From: Opitutaceae bacterium
Lineage (GTDB): Bacteria; Verrucomicrobiota; Verrucomicrobiia; Opitutales; Opitutaceae
Reading direction: 5' to 3'
DNA length: 64,000 nucleotides
Assembly: GCA_024233285.1 (NCBI GenBank)
Contig: JACKPU010000005.1
Span: 186,001-250,000, forward strand
Below the pieces are notes generated by a model, which had not been told where the DNA came from, made no database searches, and was given only the letters and a program-made list of their open reading frames with translations. Each line of letters begins with the position of its first letter. Within the stretch, counting starts at the first letter, position 1. Below, piece after piece: positions 47,951 through 59,426 of this stretch. The position numbers were made by a program, and so were the translations under genes.

Positions 47951-48700
47951 TCAGCTGATCAGCAGCAGGCGTGGCGAGGGGTCGGCGGGCTGCGGCGGCG
48001 CGCGGTGAATGCACGGCGGCACGGGGCTGCCGGGCCAATCGACGGCGATGCGCCACAGATGACCGACCCCAAACGACCACGGTTGGGCTTTGGGTGACGC
48101 CGCGTAGTGCAGATCGTAAGCGTGCTCGCGCAGAAACGCCGTGAACTCCGCTTCATCCTGCCCGCCATAGGCACGCCAGAGCTCGGCGCGTATCGCCGGA
48201 TCATCGGCTTGGCGGCGGGCCTGTGCGTTGGGCAGGCCTTCCGAGGGCGCGCCGTGGTAGGTGCAGAGCCAGGTGGCGGTTTCGATCGGCGCGCTGTCCG
48301 CGTGCCACGAATAGACATCGGTCGGAAACACCACGGGGTCCTCGTCACGCGGATAGGCGTAAATGCAGTTGAGTTCGGGCGCGAGACCGTGATCGCGCAG
48401 CAAACGCAGATCGGCAAGCATGACCGCCCGCGCCACTTGCCCGGCCGGGCTCAACGCGAGCGCCTGCAAACGCGATTCATCCAGCGGCACGAGACCTTCC
48501 CCGGGCCCCAGCGCGGCAACCACCTCGCCGAAATCGCCCGCCAAGGCGCGCGGCCAGCACAGCGCATTGATGCCGTAGGCTAAACGGGCGTCACGGAGCG
48601 ACGCAAAGCAACCGACGCTGCGAACCTGTGAGGAGGCTGTCGGAATGCCAGTCTGGTTGATCACGGGCGACAGAACGTCGGTTAGCACCCTGGGTGTCAA
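47951..48700 (-). CDS. DUF1826-like protein
   Basis: The 249-residue protein has blocks ARLAYGINALCWPRALAGDF (about 40), PVVFPTDVYSWHADSAPIET (about 120) and ATWLCTYHGAPSEGLPNAQA. It resembles DUF1826 proteins, but I have not matched it formally. The His and Asp in the central block could be metal ligands. It converges on GH43 and diverges from queH. Confidence 0.6.
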   Translation of the reverse strand: MTPRVLTDVLSPVINQTGIPTASSQVRSVGCFASLRDARLAYGINALCWPRALAGDFGEVVAALGPGEGLVPLDESRLQALALSPAGQVARAVMLADLRLLRDHGLAPELNCIYAYPRDEDPVVFPTDVYSWHADSAPIETATWLCTYHGAPSEGLPNAQARRQADDPAIRAELWRAYGGQDEAEFTAFLREHAYDLHYAASPKAQPWSFGVGHLWRIAVDWPGSPVPPCIHRAPPQPADPSPRLLLIS

Positions 48701-48756
48701 TCCGGCGCGTCCCTGCGGGCTTGAGTTGGCGGCCGAACTGCATTTTGTGACCGGAC

Positions 48757-49455
48757 ATGCCCGAAAACTATGAACGTCCGCAACTCGAAGTGCCCGGCGG
48801 TGCCCGCAAGGTCCTGCTGCATTCGTGCTGTGCGCCTTGTTCCGGCGAGGTCATGGAAGCGATGACCGCCTCGGGCGTCGAATACACGATCTTCTTCTAC
48901 AATCCCAACATCCACCCGCGCGAAGAATACGAGCTGCGCAAGCAGGAGAACATCCGTTTCGCCGAGAAGGAAGGCGTGCCGTTCGTGGACGCCGATTACG
49001 ACACGGACAACTGGTTCGCCCGCGCCAAGGGCCTCGAATGGGAACCTGAACGCGGTGCGCGCTGCACCATGTGTTTCGACATGCGGTTCGACCGCACTGC
49101 CCTCTACGCCCACGAACACGGTTTTTCGGTCATCACCAGCGCTCTCGGCCTCTCGCGTTGGAAAGACATGAACCAGATCAACGCCTGTGGCGTGAAAGCC
49201 GCTTCCAAGTATCCCGGCATCACTTACTGGACCTATAATTGGCGCAAGCTCGGCGGCGCCAACCGCATGGTCGAGATCGCCAAGCGCGAACAGTTTTATC
49301 AGCAGGAATACTGCGGCTGCGTCTATTCACTCCGCGATACCAACAAGTGGCGCATGGAGCAGGGCCGCGAGAAGATCGAACGCGGCGTCAAATTCTACGG
49401 CGTCGCGGACGTGGCGGGCGATGAAGCGGCGGCGGACGCTCGCGGGGCCGAGTGA
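48757..49455 (+). CDS. queH: Epoxyqueuosine reductase QueH
   Basis: The 232-residue protein has all the conserved Cys motifs of QueH (DUF208): HSCCAPCSGEVMEA (near residue 25), RCTMCFDMRFDR (about 105) and YCGCVYSLRDTN (about 187). It also has ALGLSRWKDMNQINACG. It performs the last step of queuosine synthesis, reducing epoxyqueuosine in tRNA, as an analogue of QueG. No other queuosine gene is nearby. Confidence 0.93.
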   Translation: MPENYERPQLEVPGGARKVLLHSCCAPCSGEVMEAMTASGVEYTIFFYNPNIHPREEYELRKQENIRFAEKEGVPFVDADYDTDNWFARAKGLEWEPERGARCTMCFDMRFDRTALYAHEHGFSVITSALGLSRWKDMNQINACGVKAASKYPGITYWTYNWRKLGGANRMVEIAKREQFYQQEYCGCVYSLRDTNKWRMEQGREKIERGVKFYGVADVAGDEAAADARGAE

Positions 49456-49516
49456 GCTGATCGGCGTTATACAGGCCGCCCGTTAAACGGGACGGCCATT
49501 CCCGTTCGGCACGCCA

Positions 49517-50947
49517 TCAGACGTGCATGAAAAACGCATCGTCATCCACATCGCGCATCGGCCGGGAAAAGATGGCCTCTTTGAAATCCCAATACCGGTT
49601 GATGTCGCTCCCGTTTGAAAAGGTGATGGCGTAGACCTCCGCTTTGTCGGCGTAGAGTTTCAGGCGGATGACGCGTTTCAGTATTTTCGAGAAGTCCGGC
49701 GGGTTGATCCACTCGACCTTCTTCTTGGTGTTGTCCTCGGCAATAACGCGGCAGTTTGCCTGTGCAAATCCGTCGATCACCGTTCCGTCCTCTTCCAGCA
49801 GTTCGACTTGGATGGAACCGTCGCGCGAGTCGCAGTTTAGGTAGAGATCGGGTGCGGCCACGCTGAAAGGGCGGGTCAGCAACTCGCCCGTTCCGGCACA
49901 TTTGATTTTCGTGAATCCATCCGGCCGCAGCGTGGCGTAGCCGATTGCCTGGGTCTTGGTGTGGTAGCTCGCATAGTCCCCGTGGTCATGGCAAATGCCG
50001 GCGTAGTAGATGCGGATCTCGTCATCCAGAAACACGAGATCGGATGCAGTGTAGATCGCGTGACTGTCGAAATCACCCGCCGCATCCAAATCGATAAACC
50101 GCCTTTGGTTGTGCGCCCACTTCCAGTTGTAGCCCCCGCGGGAGAACGCCAGCTTGATGTCGGTGGTGCCCCACATTTTCCCGGTCCCCATATCATCCTC
50201 GCGGGTGTTGTAGATCGGGGCCAGGCCGATCGCGTAGTTGCCGTATTGCGACATCTGGAAGTTGTAGATCTGGACCTGGGGGCCGTCTTCGAAGCAAGTG
50301 TCCAAGGTCAGCACCGGCTCGGACCAGTGAATGAAATCCCGGCTTTGGGACTGGAAAACGCGGCGGTTGCCAATGGTGCCGCGGAAACAGGCCTTGTAGA
50401 TTCCGGTATCGCTGTCGCGGTAAAAGCTGACCTGGCAATCGGTGTCGTTGGGCAGCACCGGATACTCCTGCACCTTTTGCCAGTGAATCCCATCCATCGA
50501 GTAATAGGCAAAGATGGCCGGTGTAATCTTCGGTTCGACTTTCGGTCGCATGAGCAGCTTGTAAGGCATCTTGTGGTCCGCGCTGTCCTTGATGACGGAG
50601 GCGCCCATTGCATACACCTCCTTGGCGGTTACAAAAGGCGTGCCGGGCACGACATCCTGATTGGGGAAGTCCCAGTTGATCCCATCCGGCGAGGTGCCAT
50701 AGACCAGATACTCCTCGTGCTCGTGGGTCTCGAAATCGTAATAGCGCGTGCCATACCAGATTTTGAAGATCGCCTCCTCGCGGTCATGGATGACCGAGTG
50801 GTAAGCCAGCGATTTGAAGCGTGATTGCGGGGGGCGGCTGAACAGGGGATTGTGTTCCGACTTGCGCGGGGTGTTGGTGACATACTCGAAGCCCTTGGCG
50901 TATTCGTAGGGCCAGTAGTCAAAGAACATGAATTTCAGTGCTTTCAT
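49517..50947 (-). CDS. GH43/GH32-like five-bladed propeller protein
   Basis: The 476-residue protein starts MKALKFMFFDYWPYEYAKGF. It contains repeated propeller blades (EEAIFKIWYGTRYYDF, KMPYKLLMRPKVEP, GIYKACFRGTIGNRRVFQSQ), characteristic of furanosidase-like families. The C-terminal ~110 residues look like a separate beta-sandwich (FSVAAPDLYLNCDSRDGS, VEWINPPDFSKI). No signal peptide. The substrate and exact family are unknown. The ORF continues to 51106, but the part above 50947 falls in the repeat and is not coding. Confidence 0.82.
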   Translation of the reverse strand: MKALKFMFFDYWPYEYAKGFEYVTNTPRKSEHNPLFSRPPQSRFKSLAYHSVIHDREEAIFKIWYGTRYYDFETHEHEEYLVYGTSPDGINWDFPNQDVVPGTPFVTAKEVYAMGASVIKDSADHKMPYKLLMRPKVEPKITPAIFAYYSMDGIHWQKVQEYPVLPNDTDCQVSFYRDSDTGIYKACFRGTIGNRRVFQSQSRDFIHWSEPVLTLDTCFEDGPQVQIYNFQMSQYGNYAIGLAPIYNTREDDMGTGKMWGTTDIKLAFSRGGYNWKWAHNQRRFIDLDAAGDFDSHAIYTASDLVFLDDEIRIYYAGICHDHGDYASYHTKTQAIGYATLRPDGFTKIKCAGTGELLTRPFSVAAPDLYLNCDSRDGSIQVELLEEDGTVIDGFAQANCRVIAEDNTKKKVEWINPPDFSKILKRVIRLKLYADKAEVYAITFSNGSDINRYWDFKEAIFSRPMRDVDDDAFFMHV

Positions 50948-51049
50948 GGTAACGGGTAACCGCCGGTAACGTTCGCACAGGGCCTCACCTCGGCACAAGA
51001 GAACAACCGGATTGAATCCGCGCCCGTCAGATGGCGCATAATTAAGGGG

Positions 51050-51175
51050 AGGGGCCGTTGTCCCCAACGGCCCTTCTGCACATCGCATGCAAACGAATCG
51101 TCTCAAGGGCGGTTGGGGACAACCGCCCCTACCGGTTCGAGCGCGGGTGCATTTAAGGTAGGGTCACGCAGTCCC
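51050..51175 (+). repeat. Double-hairpin intergenic repeat, copy 1
   Basis: Two perfect 9-base stems lie in this element: GGGCCGTTG/CAACGGCCC (51052-51060 and 51065-51073) and GGGCGGTTG/CAACCGCCC (51107-51115 and 51120-51128). The element then ends in a shared tail, AAGGTAGGGTCACGCAGTCCC-like, at about 51155-51175. A matching copy is at 52408-52525. Both are intergenic, lie on the same strand, and bracket the CNNM/CBS gene. The region 50948-51192 holds nothing else recognisable. Confidence 0.9.
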
Positions 51176-51192
51176 ATGCCCGCCGTCAGTCT

Positions 51193-52284
51193 TCAGGACT
51201 GCGGCGGCTTCTGTTCCGACTCGTCATCCGGCTCCGCGATCTCGATGCCCATCTTCTTGGCGCGCTCGCGCCAGAGGTTGCGCGCGTGCGTTTGCATGTC
51301 GGGCACCTTGTCCTTCTCGTCCACGATCTCGAAGCCGAAGATTGTTTCGATCACGTCCTCAAAGCTGACCAAACCCATGATCGTGCCGAATTCGTCGGCC
51401 ACCAACATGATCTGCAGTCGTTCGGAGATGAAGCGTTGAAACAGCGTGTCGGCGGGCGTGTCCTGCGGCGTCACGGCGATCGGGCGCACGAGTTGTTCGA
51501 GCGTGCCTTTGCCCTCCTTGTCCTTCAGGTGGGCGATCAGGACTTCCTCGCGAATGACAAATCCGGCCATGTCGTCGCGCGTGGTGCGAAACACCGGGAT
51601 GCGGGTGAACGACTTTCCTTCGATCTGCTCCACGAACTCCGCCAGCGTGGTGCTTTGCGGCAGGGCGAAAATCACCGTGCGCGGCGTCATGATGTCGCGC
51701 GCCTTCATGCCGTGCAGCTGGATCAGGTTCTGCATGAACTGGCTCTCGCGCGGACCGAGCGAACCCGATTTGCCCGCCATCCGGGCCATCGCCAGAATTT
51801 CCTCGCGCTGCTGCTTCGGATTGTGCCGGTCCTTGGGCGTGATCAGCCGGGTGATCTGCTTCGAGCCCCAAACCAGCGGCTTCAGGGCCACGATCAAGAA
51901 CACGAGGATCGCGGAGACCGGTCCGGCCAGCGGCACGGCAAAGCGCGCGCCGAGCGTTTTCGGAATGATTTCCGTGACCACCAGAATTGCCAGGGTCAAC
52001 GCGCCGGCGAAGATCGCCTCGCCGACGTTGCCGAACAACCGCGCGTATTGGGCGCCGGCCCCTGCCGCGCCCATGGTGTGCGCGATGGTGTTGAGCGTCA
52101 GGATGGCGGAGAGCGGCCGATCGATGTCGATCTTCAGCGCCTCCATGCGGTCACCCCAGCGCCGGCCCCGGTCCTTGGCCCCCGCGATCGAGGCCGGGGT
52201 CACCGTCAGCAGCACGGCTTCCAGGATTGAACACATAAAGGAAACCAGCAGTGCCAGCAGGACGTAGAAGATGAGCAGGGCCAT
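51193..52284 (-). CDS. CNNM/HlyC-CorC-type membrane protein with CBS domains
   Basis: The 363-residue protein has an N-terminal DUF21 transmembrane domain (LLIFYVLLALLVSFMCSILE and TLAILVVTEIIPKTLGARFA). Two CBS domains follow (DIMTPRTVIFALPQSTTLAE and RFISERLQIMLVADEFGT, GLVSFEDVIETIFGFEIV). Family members are magnesium/cobalt efflux or related ion proteins. The usual C-terminal CorC/HlyC transporter-associated domain is missing, so it is a short form. Start is the ATG at 52284; a longer frame to 52320 is unlikely. Confidence 0.92.
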   Translation of the reverse strand: MALLIFYVLLALLVSFMCSILEAVLLTVTPASIAGAKDRGRRWGDRMEALKIDIDRPLSAILTLNTIAHTMGAAGAGAQYARLFGNVGEAIFAGALTLAILVVTEIIPKTLGARFAVPLAGPVSAILVFLIVALKPLVWGSKQITRLITPKDRHNPKQQREEILAMARMAGKSGSLGPRESQFMQNLIQLHGMKARDIMTPRTVIFALPQSTTLAEFVEQIEGKSFTRIPVFRTTRDDMAGFVIREEVLIAHLKDKEGKGTLEQLVRPIAVTPQDTPADTLFQRFISERLQIMLVADEFGTIMGLVSFEDVIETIFGFEIVDEKDKVPDMQTHARNLWRERAKKMGIEIAEPDDESEQKPPQS

Positions 52285-52765
52285 TAATGTGTGCCGCGAC
52301 GACGCGGCTTCATCCCACACAAGGAGCGGGCTACCGGACGTTCAAGTCAATTGGCCCGAAGTCGTTTTGTTTAACCACAGATTGCCCGGATAAACCCGGA
52401 TTGAGGCAGGGGCCGTTGGCCCCAACGGCCCTTGGTCCGCGTCGTGTGCAAGGGCGGTTGAGGACAACCGCCCCTACCGATTCCAGCGGGTGCTTGGTGG
52501 TTTGAAGGTAGGGTCATGCAGTCCCTTTTGTGCCGCCAAACGCCCGGCCGAAATCCGCGTCTTTCAAACCGGCGGTCATGCCTTCCTGATTAAAGGCTGC
52601 GGTGGCGATCACGTGCTCGATCGGCTTGGCGAGTGGATGTGGTCGAATCGGTGGTTGGTAGCTTCGGGATATAGGTTACAACGGCTATTGGTGGCATAGC
52701 GCTTAGCACGGTGAACGTTTCTATTTTCGCCTCGCTCAAATGTTTTAAAGGATTACGAAACCAAC
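52285..52765. other. 481-base intergenic region with repeat copy 2 and a degraded frame
   Basis: It holds repeat copy 2 (52408-52525). After that is a minus-strand frame, without a start, that is open from about 52660 down to a TGA at 52514-52516 and reads RPHPLAKPIEHVIATAAFNQ then EGMTAGLKDADFGRAFGGTKGTA. The composition turns AT-rich from about 52660. I see nothing convincing at 52285-52407. Confidence 0.5.
52408..52525 (+). repeat. Double-hairpin intergenic repeat, copy 2
   Basis: Same order of stems as copy 1: GGGCCGTTG/CAACGGCCC (52410-52418 and 52423-52431) and GGGCGGTTG/CAACCGCCC (52452-52460 and 52465-52473), then AAGGTAGGGTCATGCAGTCC. Spacer lengths differ a little from copy 1, and loop bases vary (GCCC and AGGA versus TCCC and GGGA), while stems are conserved. 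Confidence 0.9.
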
Positions 52766-53662
52766 ATGGCCAACGGTGAAGAATCTCATGATTATGTTTA
52801 TCTAACCGGCCGACAAAGACGTGATACTGCACTTCACGTGTTGGAAGGGTTTCTAGAAGGCATAGGTCTAGATCATGTTATTAATCCTAGAGAGCACCGA
52901 GAGCTCCAAGATTGGATTACCGATCACGAACGACTGGGTAAGCGAGACCTCGTGTTTCGCGAGCTCCTAAATGCCCTTACAAGAGCAATGTCTGATGGGA
53001 TACTCGAGCCTGATGAAGTTATCGAAATTTGTGCTCTTTGTCAGCGGGCGAAGTCGAACAGTGGCTACTACGATTGGGCTACGCATGCGGTGCAGGAGCT
53101 ACATGGAGTTCTTCACGGAATTGTTGCAGACCTGACTATCAACACGACCGAGTTGGATGGCTTAGTGGATTGGCTTGATCGCAACGCTGAATTTCGTGGC
53201 CTTTGGCCTCTGACCGAAGTGGAAGCAGTCGTGGTTAAGGTCCTTCAAGATCGGCGAATTACTGAATCCGAGCACCGCTTGATGCTGCATTTTTTCTCTG
53301 AGTTTTCAGCGAATCCGTGGATTAAACGATCTATACCTGAATTGCAGCCTACTGACTTATTAGTGTCAGGAATATGTGCTGTTGATCCCGAGATTGAGCT
53401 AGTTGATCGGACATTCTGTTTTACCGGAATATCAAGTAAGGGTCCGAGAAGGTTATTTGCCGGTGAGGTTACTAAACGAGGTGGCAATTTTATTGATACA
53501 ATACGCGACGACTTGGATTACCTGATTATCGGTGATGAAGGTAATCCATGTTGGGCTTTCACCTGCTATGGCCGAAAGGTCGAAAAGGCCGTGCATATGC
53601 GCCGTAACGGGCACCGACTATTGATGGTGCATGAGCGAGATTTTTGGGACTCAATTGCCTGA
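52766..53662 (+). CDS. BRCT-domain protein with two helical TerB-like N-terminal repeats
   Basis: The 298-residue protein ends in a BRCT domain (about 210-298): VDRTFCFTGISSKGPRRLFA, VTKRGGNFIDTIRDDLDYLI and HRLLMVHERDFWDSI. The first ~200 residues contain two similar helical units, DHVINPREHRELQDWITDHE... and ADLTINTTELDGLVDWLDRN..., each followed by an (R)ITE/ILEPDE-like acidic helix. These suggest a TerB-like duplication. Base composition is clearly lower than the surroundings (about 43% GC in the line at 53341), and codons are AT-rich at the third position, pointing to recent transfer. It may bind phosphorylated partners or DNA. No restriction or defence gene is adjacent. Confidence 0.8.
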   Translation: MANGEESHDYVYLTGRQRRDTALHVLEGFLEGIGLDHVINPREHRELQDWITDHERLGKRDLVFRELLNALTRAMSDGILEPDEVIEICALCQRAKSNSGYYDWATHAVQELHGVLHGIVADLTINTTELDGLVDWLDRNAEFRGLWPLTEVEAVVVKVLQDRRITESEHRLMLHFFSEFSANPWIKRSIPELQPTDLLVSGICAVDPEIELVDRTFCFTGISSKGPRRLFAGEVTKRGGNFIDTIRDDLDYLIIGDEGNPCWAFTCYGRKVEKAVHMRRNGHRLLMVHERDFWDSIA

Positions 53663-53789
53663 TTTGGCCTTCCGTGAGTTAAATGGGATTCTGGTCAATG
53701 TTTGCGTCGGAGATGATCTATACTGCAGACCTACTATGACGGCCTATGCTATCGATCAAAGAGGGTAACCCCCATAGCGTTTGCACATT

Positions 53790-55406
53790 ATGTCGGTTAA
53801 CGAGCCGTTGATTCGCGAGCGATGCAGCTACCGCAAACCGGTGATGCCGGTGGTCGCTGAATCGAAGCGCGCGACGCGGATCGATGTTAAATTCATCGAC
53901 ACCTATGGAAACCAACTCGGAGATTTCTTTTGGCGTGAATTGGACGGTGAGTGGCAGCGCGCTTTTTCTGAACAGGTCCATGCCTGTGGTTATTCGGTGC
54001 ATGACGATCACGCGGTCATTGCGAGTGTGTCGGAGGACGGGCTCCGGGTGGATATGATCCGATCCGCAGCTGAGAGAATATGCATCCTTAAATCGAAGGA
54101 CTACGTGCGGTTGGACGGGCTCTCCGCTAATGGGCGCTATGTGTTGTTGGAAACCGGCATTGAGGCGGATCGATTGCATCCTTCGTTGATCGTGATCGAC
54201 TTGGATGGCCGTATCCGGGGCAAACTATCTGGCCACAATGGGATTCACGGGTGCTGGGCGGGGGGATGGAGTCCGGTGGATGGGGATTATCGCATCGTTG
54301 CCCATGTCGAAGATTCCGGCTTCGCCCGGCCCGTGATTTGGCATCCGTTGACTGGCAAGGTTTCTGACGTGTCGTGCGATTTGACCGGCGAAGTGTGGGC
54401 GGAGTGGGTGCCGGATGGACAATCGCTTTTGCTGACGCGTCACTTGCAGGCGCGCTGCGATTTACATCGGTGGTATCTGGCCGATGGCCGCTGCGAAACG
54501 ATTCAGCCGCTGGATGGGTATTGTTTTCGTGCGGGTATGGATGCGAGCGAGCAAGTGGTCGGGCTTTGGTCAAGCGGCGCGGATCACGTCAGGGTTTTTG
54601 TTGGCCAAGAGCGTTTGCCGTTTCCTGAATTCCAACCCACGCGTCCGTTGTCGCCTTGGGTTTATCGAGAAATTGCCGGCGTGCCTTGTTTGGTGGTGGA
54701 ACCTGCCGGTGGGCAAGCGGGCATTCTGGGCACGATCTTTGAGGTCTATGGCGGTTTCTCCTATCATCATGTCGATTGCTACAACGCCTTCGTTCACTCG
54801 CTTGTGGATCACGGATTCAAAGTCGTGCTCGTGAATACGCGCGGCTGCAATGGCTTTGGGCGTGCTTGGCGCGATGCGTCTTTGTCGGATATCGGGCAGG
54901 TTGAATTGAGTGATGTGGCGGCCGTGCGCAAAGCCTTGGTGGACTCCGGCGAAGTCGACCCAATGAATACGTTGATCTCCGGCAGTTCGTGGGGCGGCTA
55001 CATGGTCCTTCTGGCGATGGGGGTGCAACCTGAGCTATGGCGGGCGGGGATCGCGAATGTGCCCGTGGGCGACTTTGTTCATGCCCATTATGAAGCCACG
55101 CCGTGTATTCGTTCATCGAACTGGGTCCAATTTGGCGGCACTCCGCAGACCAAACCCGAAGCGTATCGACGGGCCTCGCCAATGACCTATGTCCAATCGG
55201 TCAAAGCCCCGGTGATGATTGCCACCGGCAAATACGATACGCTATGTCCGCCTGAGCAAAACAGACGCTACGCCGAGGCGCTTAGGCAGCACGGAACCCC
55301 ATGCGAATTCATCGAGTTCGAAGGCGCGCATGGTCCAGCCGATAGCGAAGAACGCATCCGACTCTACACCGCGATGATCGACTTCGCCTTGCGGCACTCA
55401 GGCTAG
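53790..55406 (+). CDS. Prolyl oligopeptidase (S9) family peptidase
   Basis: The 538-residue protein has an N-terminal beta-propeller-like region (HASIA-free, with repeated VIVDLDGRIRGKLSGHNG-like blades). A C-terminal alpha/beta-hydrolase domain carries all three catalytic residues: Ser in SGSSWGGYMVLLA (about 397), Asp in GKYDTLCPPEQN (about 481) and His in EGAHGPADSEE (about 513). No signal peptide. The start is the ATG at 53790; a TTG at 53781 is less likely. It cleaves short peptides, with unknown role here. It follows the BRCT gene after 127 bases. Confidence 0.9.
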   Translation: MSVNEPLIRERCSYRKPVMPVVAESKRATRIDVKFIDTYGNQLGDFFWRELDGEWQRAFSEQVHACGYSVHDDHAVIASVSEDGLRVDMIRSAAERICILKSKDYVRLDGLSANGRYVLLETGIEADRLHPSLIVIDLDGRIRGKLSGHNGIHGCWAGGWSPVDGDYRIVAHVEDSGFARPVIWHPLTGKVSDVSCDLTGEVWAEWVPDGQSLLLTRHLQARCDLHRWYLADGRCETIQPLDGYCFRAGMDASEQVVGLWSSGADHVRVFVGQERLPFPEFQPTRPLSPWVYREIAGVPCLVVEPAGGQAGILGTIFEVYGGFSYHHVDCYNAFVHSLVDHGFKVVLVNTRGCNGFGRAWRDASLSDIGQVELSDVAAVRKALVDSGEVDPMNTLISGSSWGGYMVLLAMGVQPELWRAGIANVPVGDFVHAHYEATPCIRSSNWVQFGGTPQTKPEAYRRASPMTYVQSVKAPVMIATGKYDTLCPPEQNRRYAEALRQHGTPCEFIEFEGAHGPADSEERIRLYTAMIDFALRHSG

Positions 55407-55414
55407 GATAGAAG

Positions 55415-55442
55415 CTCTGCGTCTCCGCGCCTCTGCGTGAGA
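55415..55442 (+). repeat. Three tandem octamers CTC(T/C)GCG(T/C) between convergent genes
   Basis: CTCTGCGT, CTCCGCGC and CTCTGCGT follow one another, then GAGA, between the S9 peptidase stop (55406) and the methionine synthase stop (55444). I recall very similar strings scattered in intergenic DNA of several bacterial phyla, so it may be a dispersed repeat rather than a terminator. Confidence 0.5.
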
Positions 55443-55443
55443 C

Positions 55444-58193
<2,750 letters not shown>

Positions 58194-58197
<4 letters not shown>

Positions 58198-59303
58198 GCG
58201 ATGACGAGCGGTTCGAGGCCGCTGAGGCGGAGGGTGGAGGAGCGTTCGCGCGGCGTGCGGGGCTTTTCGTTGCGCACGGCGGCGGCAATGGCGCGGATGT
58301 GATCGGGCGTGGAGCCGCAGCAGCCGCCCACGACATTGACGAAACCGGACCGGGCGAAGTCGCCGATGATGCCGGCCATGTCGTCCGGGGTTTCGTCGTA
58401 GCCGCCGAACGCGTTGGGCAGGCCGGCGTTGGGGTGGCAGGTCACGAAACACTCGGCGAGATCGGAAAGCTCTTCGAGGTAGGGGCGCATTTGCTTGCCG
58501 CCGAGCGCACAGTTGATGCCGACGGAGAATGGGCGGGCGTGGCGGATGCTGTGGTAGAACGCGCCGATGGTCTGGCCGGAAAGGGTGCGGCCCGAGGCGT
58601 CGGTAATCGTCACCGAGATCATTACGGGCAGCCGGCGGCCGATCTCATCGAACAAATCGTCGAGGGCGAAGAGCGCGGCCTTGGCGTTGAGCGTGTCGAA
58701 GATGGTTTCGACCAGGATCGCATCGACGCCGCCGGCGACGAGTGCGGCGGCTTGTTCGCGGTAGGCGGTGGCGAGTTGGTCAAACGTGATCGCGCGATAG
58801 TCGGGCCGGTTCACATCGGGTGACATCGATGCGGTGCGGTTGGTCGGCCCGAGCCCGCCGGTCACAAAGCAACGGCGGCCGGGCGTGGCGGCCTCGGCGC
58901 GGCGCGCGGCGCGCACGGCGAGCTCGGCGGCGGCGCGATTCATTGCGGGCACGAGGTGCTCGAGGTGGTAATCGGCCTGCGCGATGGTCGTGCTGCTGAA
59001 CGTGTTGGTCGTGGCGATGTCGGCGCCGGCCTCGAAATACTTGAAATGGATGTCCTCGATCACGTCGGGCCGCGTGAGGACGAGCAGGTCGTTGTTGCCC
59101 TTGAGGTCCTGCGGGTGGTCCTTGAGCGCGTCGTGGCGAAAGTCCGCCTCCGTGAGTTGGCGCTCCTGAATCATCGTGCCCATGGCGCCGTCGAGCAGCG
59201 CGATACGTTCACGCACGAGCGCGGTGAGGGCGGAAGTGCTGTCGGAAGTCTCGGCCATGAAGAGGCCAATTAGGCAGCCGGGCGCGGCCTTGGCAAGAGA
59301 CAT
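58194..59303 (-). CDS. metH: Methionine synthase homocysteine-binding subunit
   Basis: The 369-residue protein (354 if the ATG at 59258 is used) is the homocysteine S-methyltransferase domain: LLDGAMGTMIQERQL near the start, VGINCALGGKQM (zinc Cys, about 263) and VVGGCCGSTPDHIRAIA (paired zinc Cys, about 327). It matches the first third of a standard one-piece MetH. Its TGA and the next gene's ATG overlap as ATGA (58194-58197), which should give equal amounts of both parts. It diverges from a BtuB-like receptor. Confidence 0.93.
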
Positions 59304-59426
59304 ATTCGAAAATCCGGATTTGATGATATGAAAAGGGCTTGTGTTGTGAGCCAGCCATTTTCAGCTTCACCGCGCCCGCGCTGTTTGGCGTCTCGAATTC
59401 ATGGCCGAGCGCGGGGTCATGTGCTC

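Noticed and set aside
49461..49500. Terminator after queH
   Set aside because: A bulged GGCCG...CGGCC hairpin is present but no T-run follows on either strand.
59304..59426. Cobalamin riboswitch between metH and the receptor
   Set aside because: No B12-box-like or conserved-stem sequence seen by eye; a covariance search would settle it.
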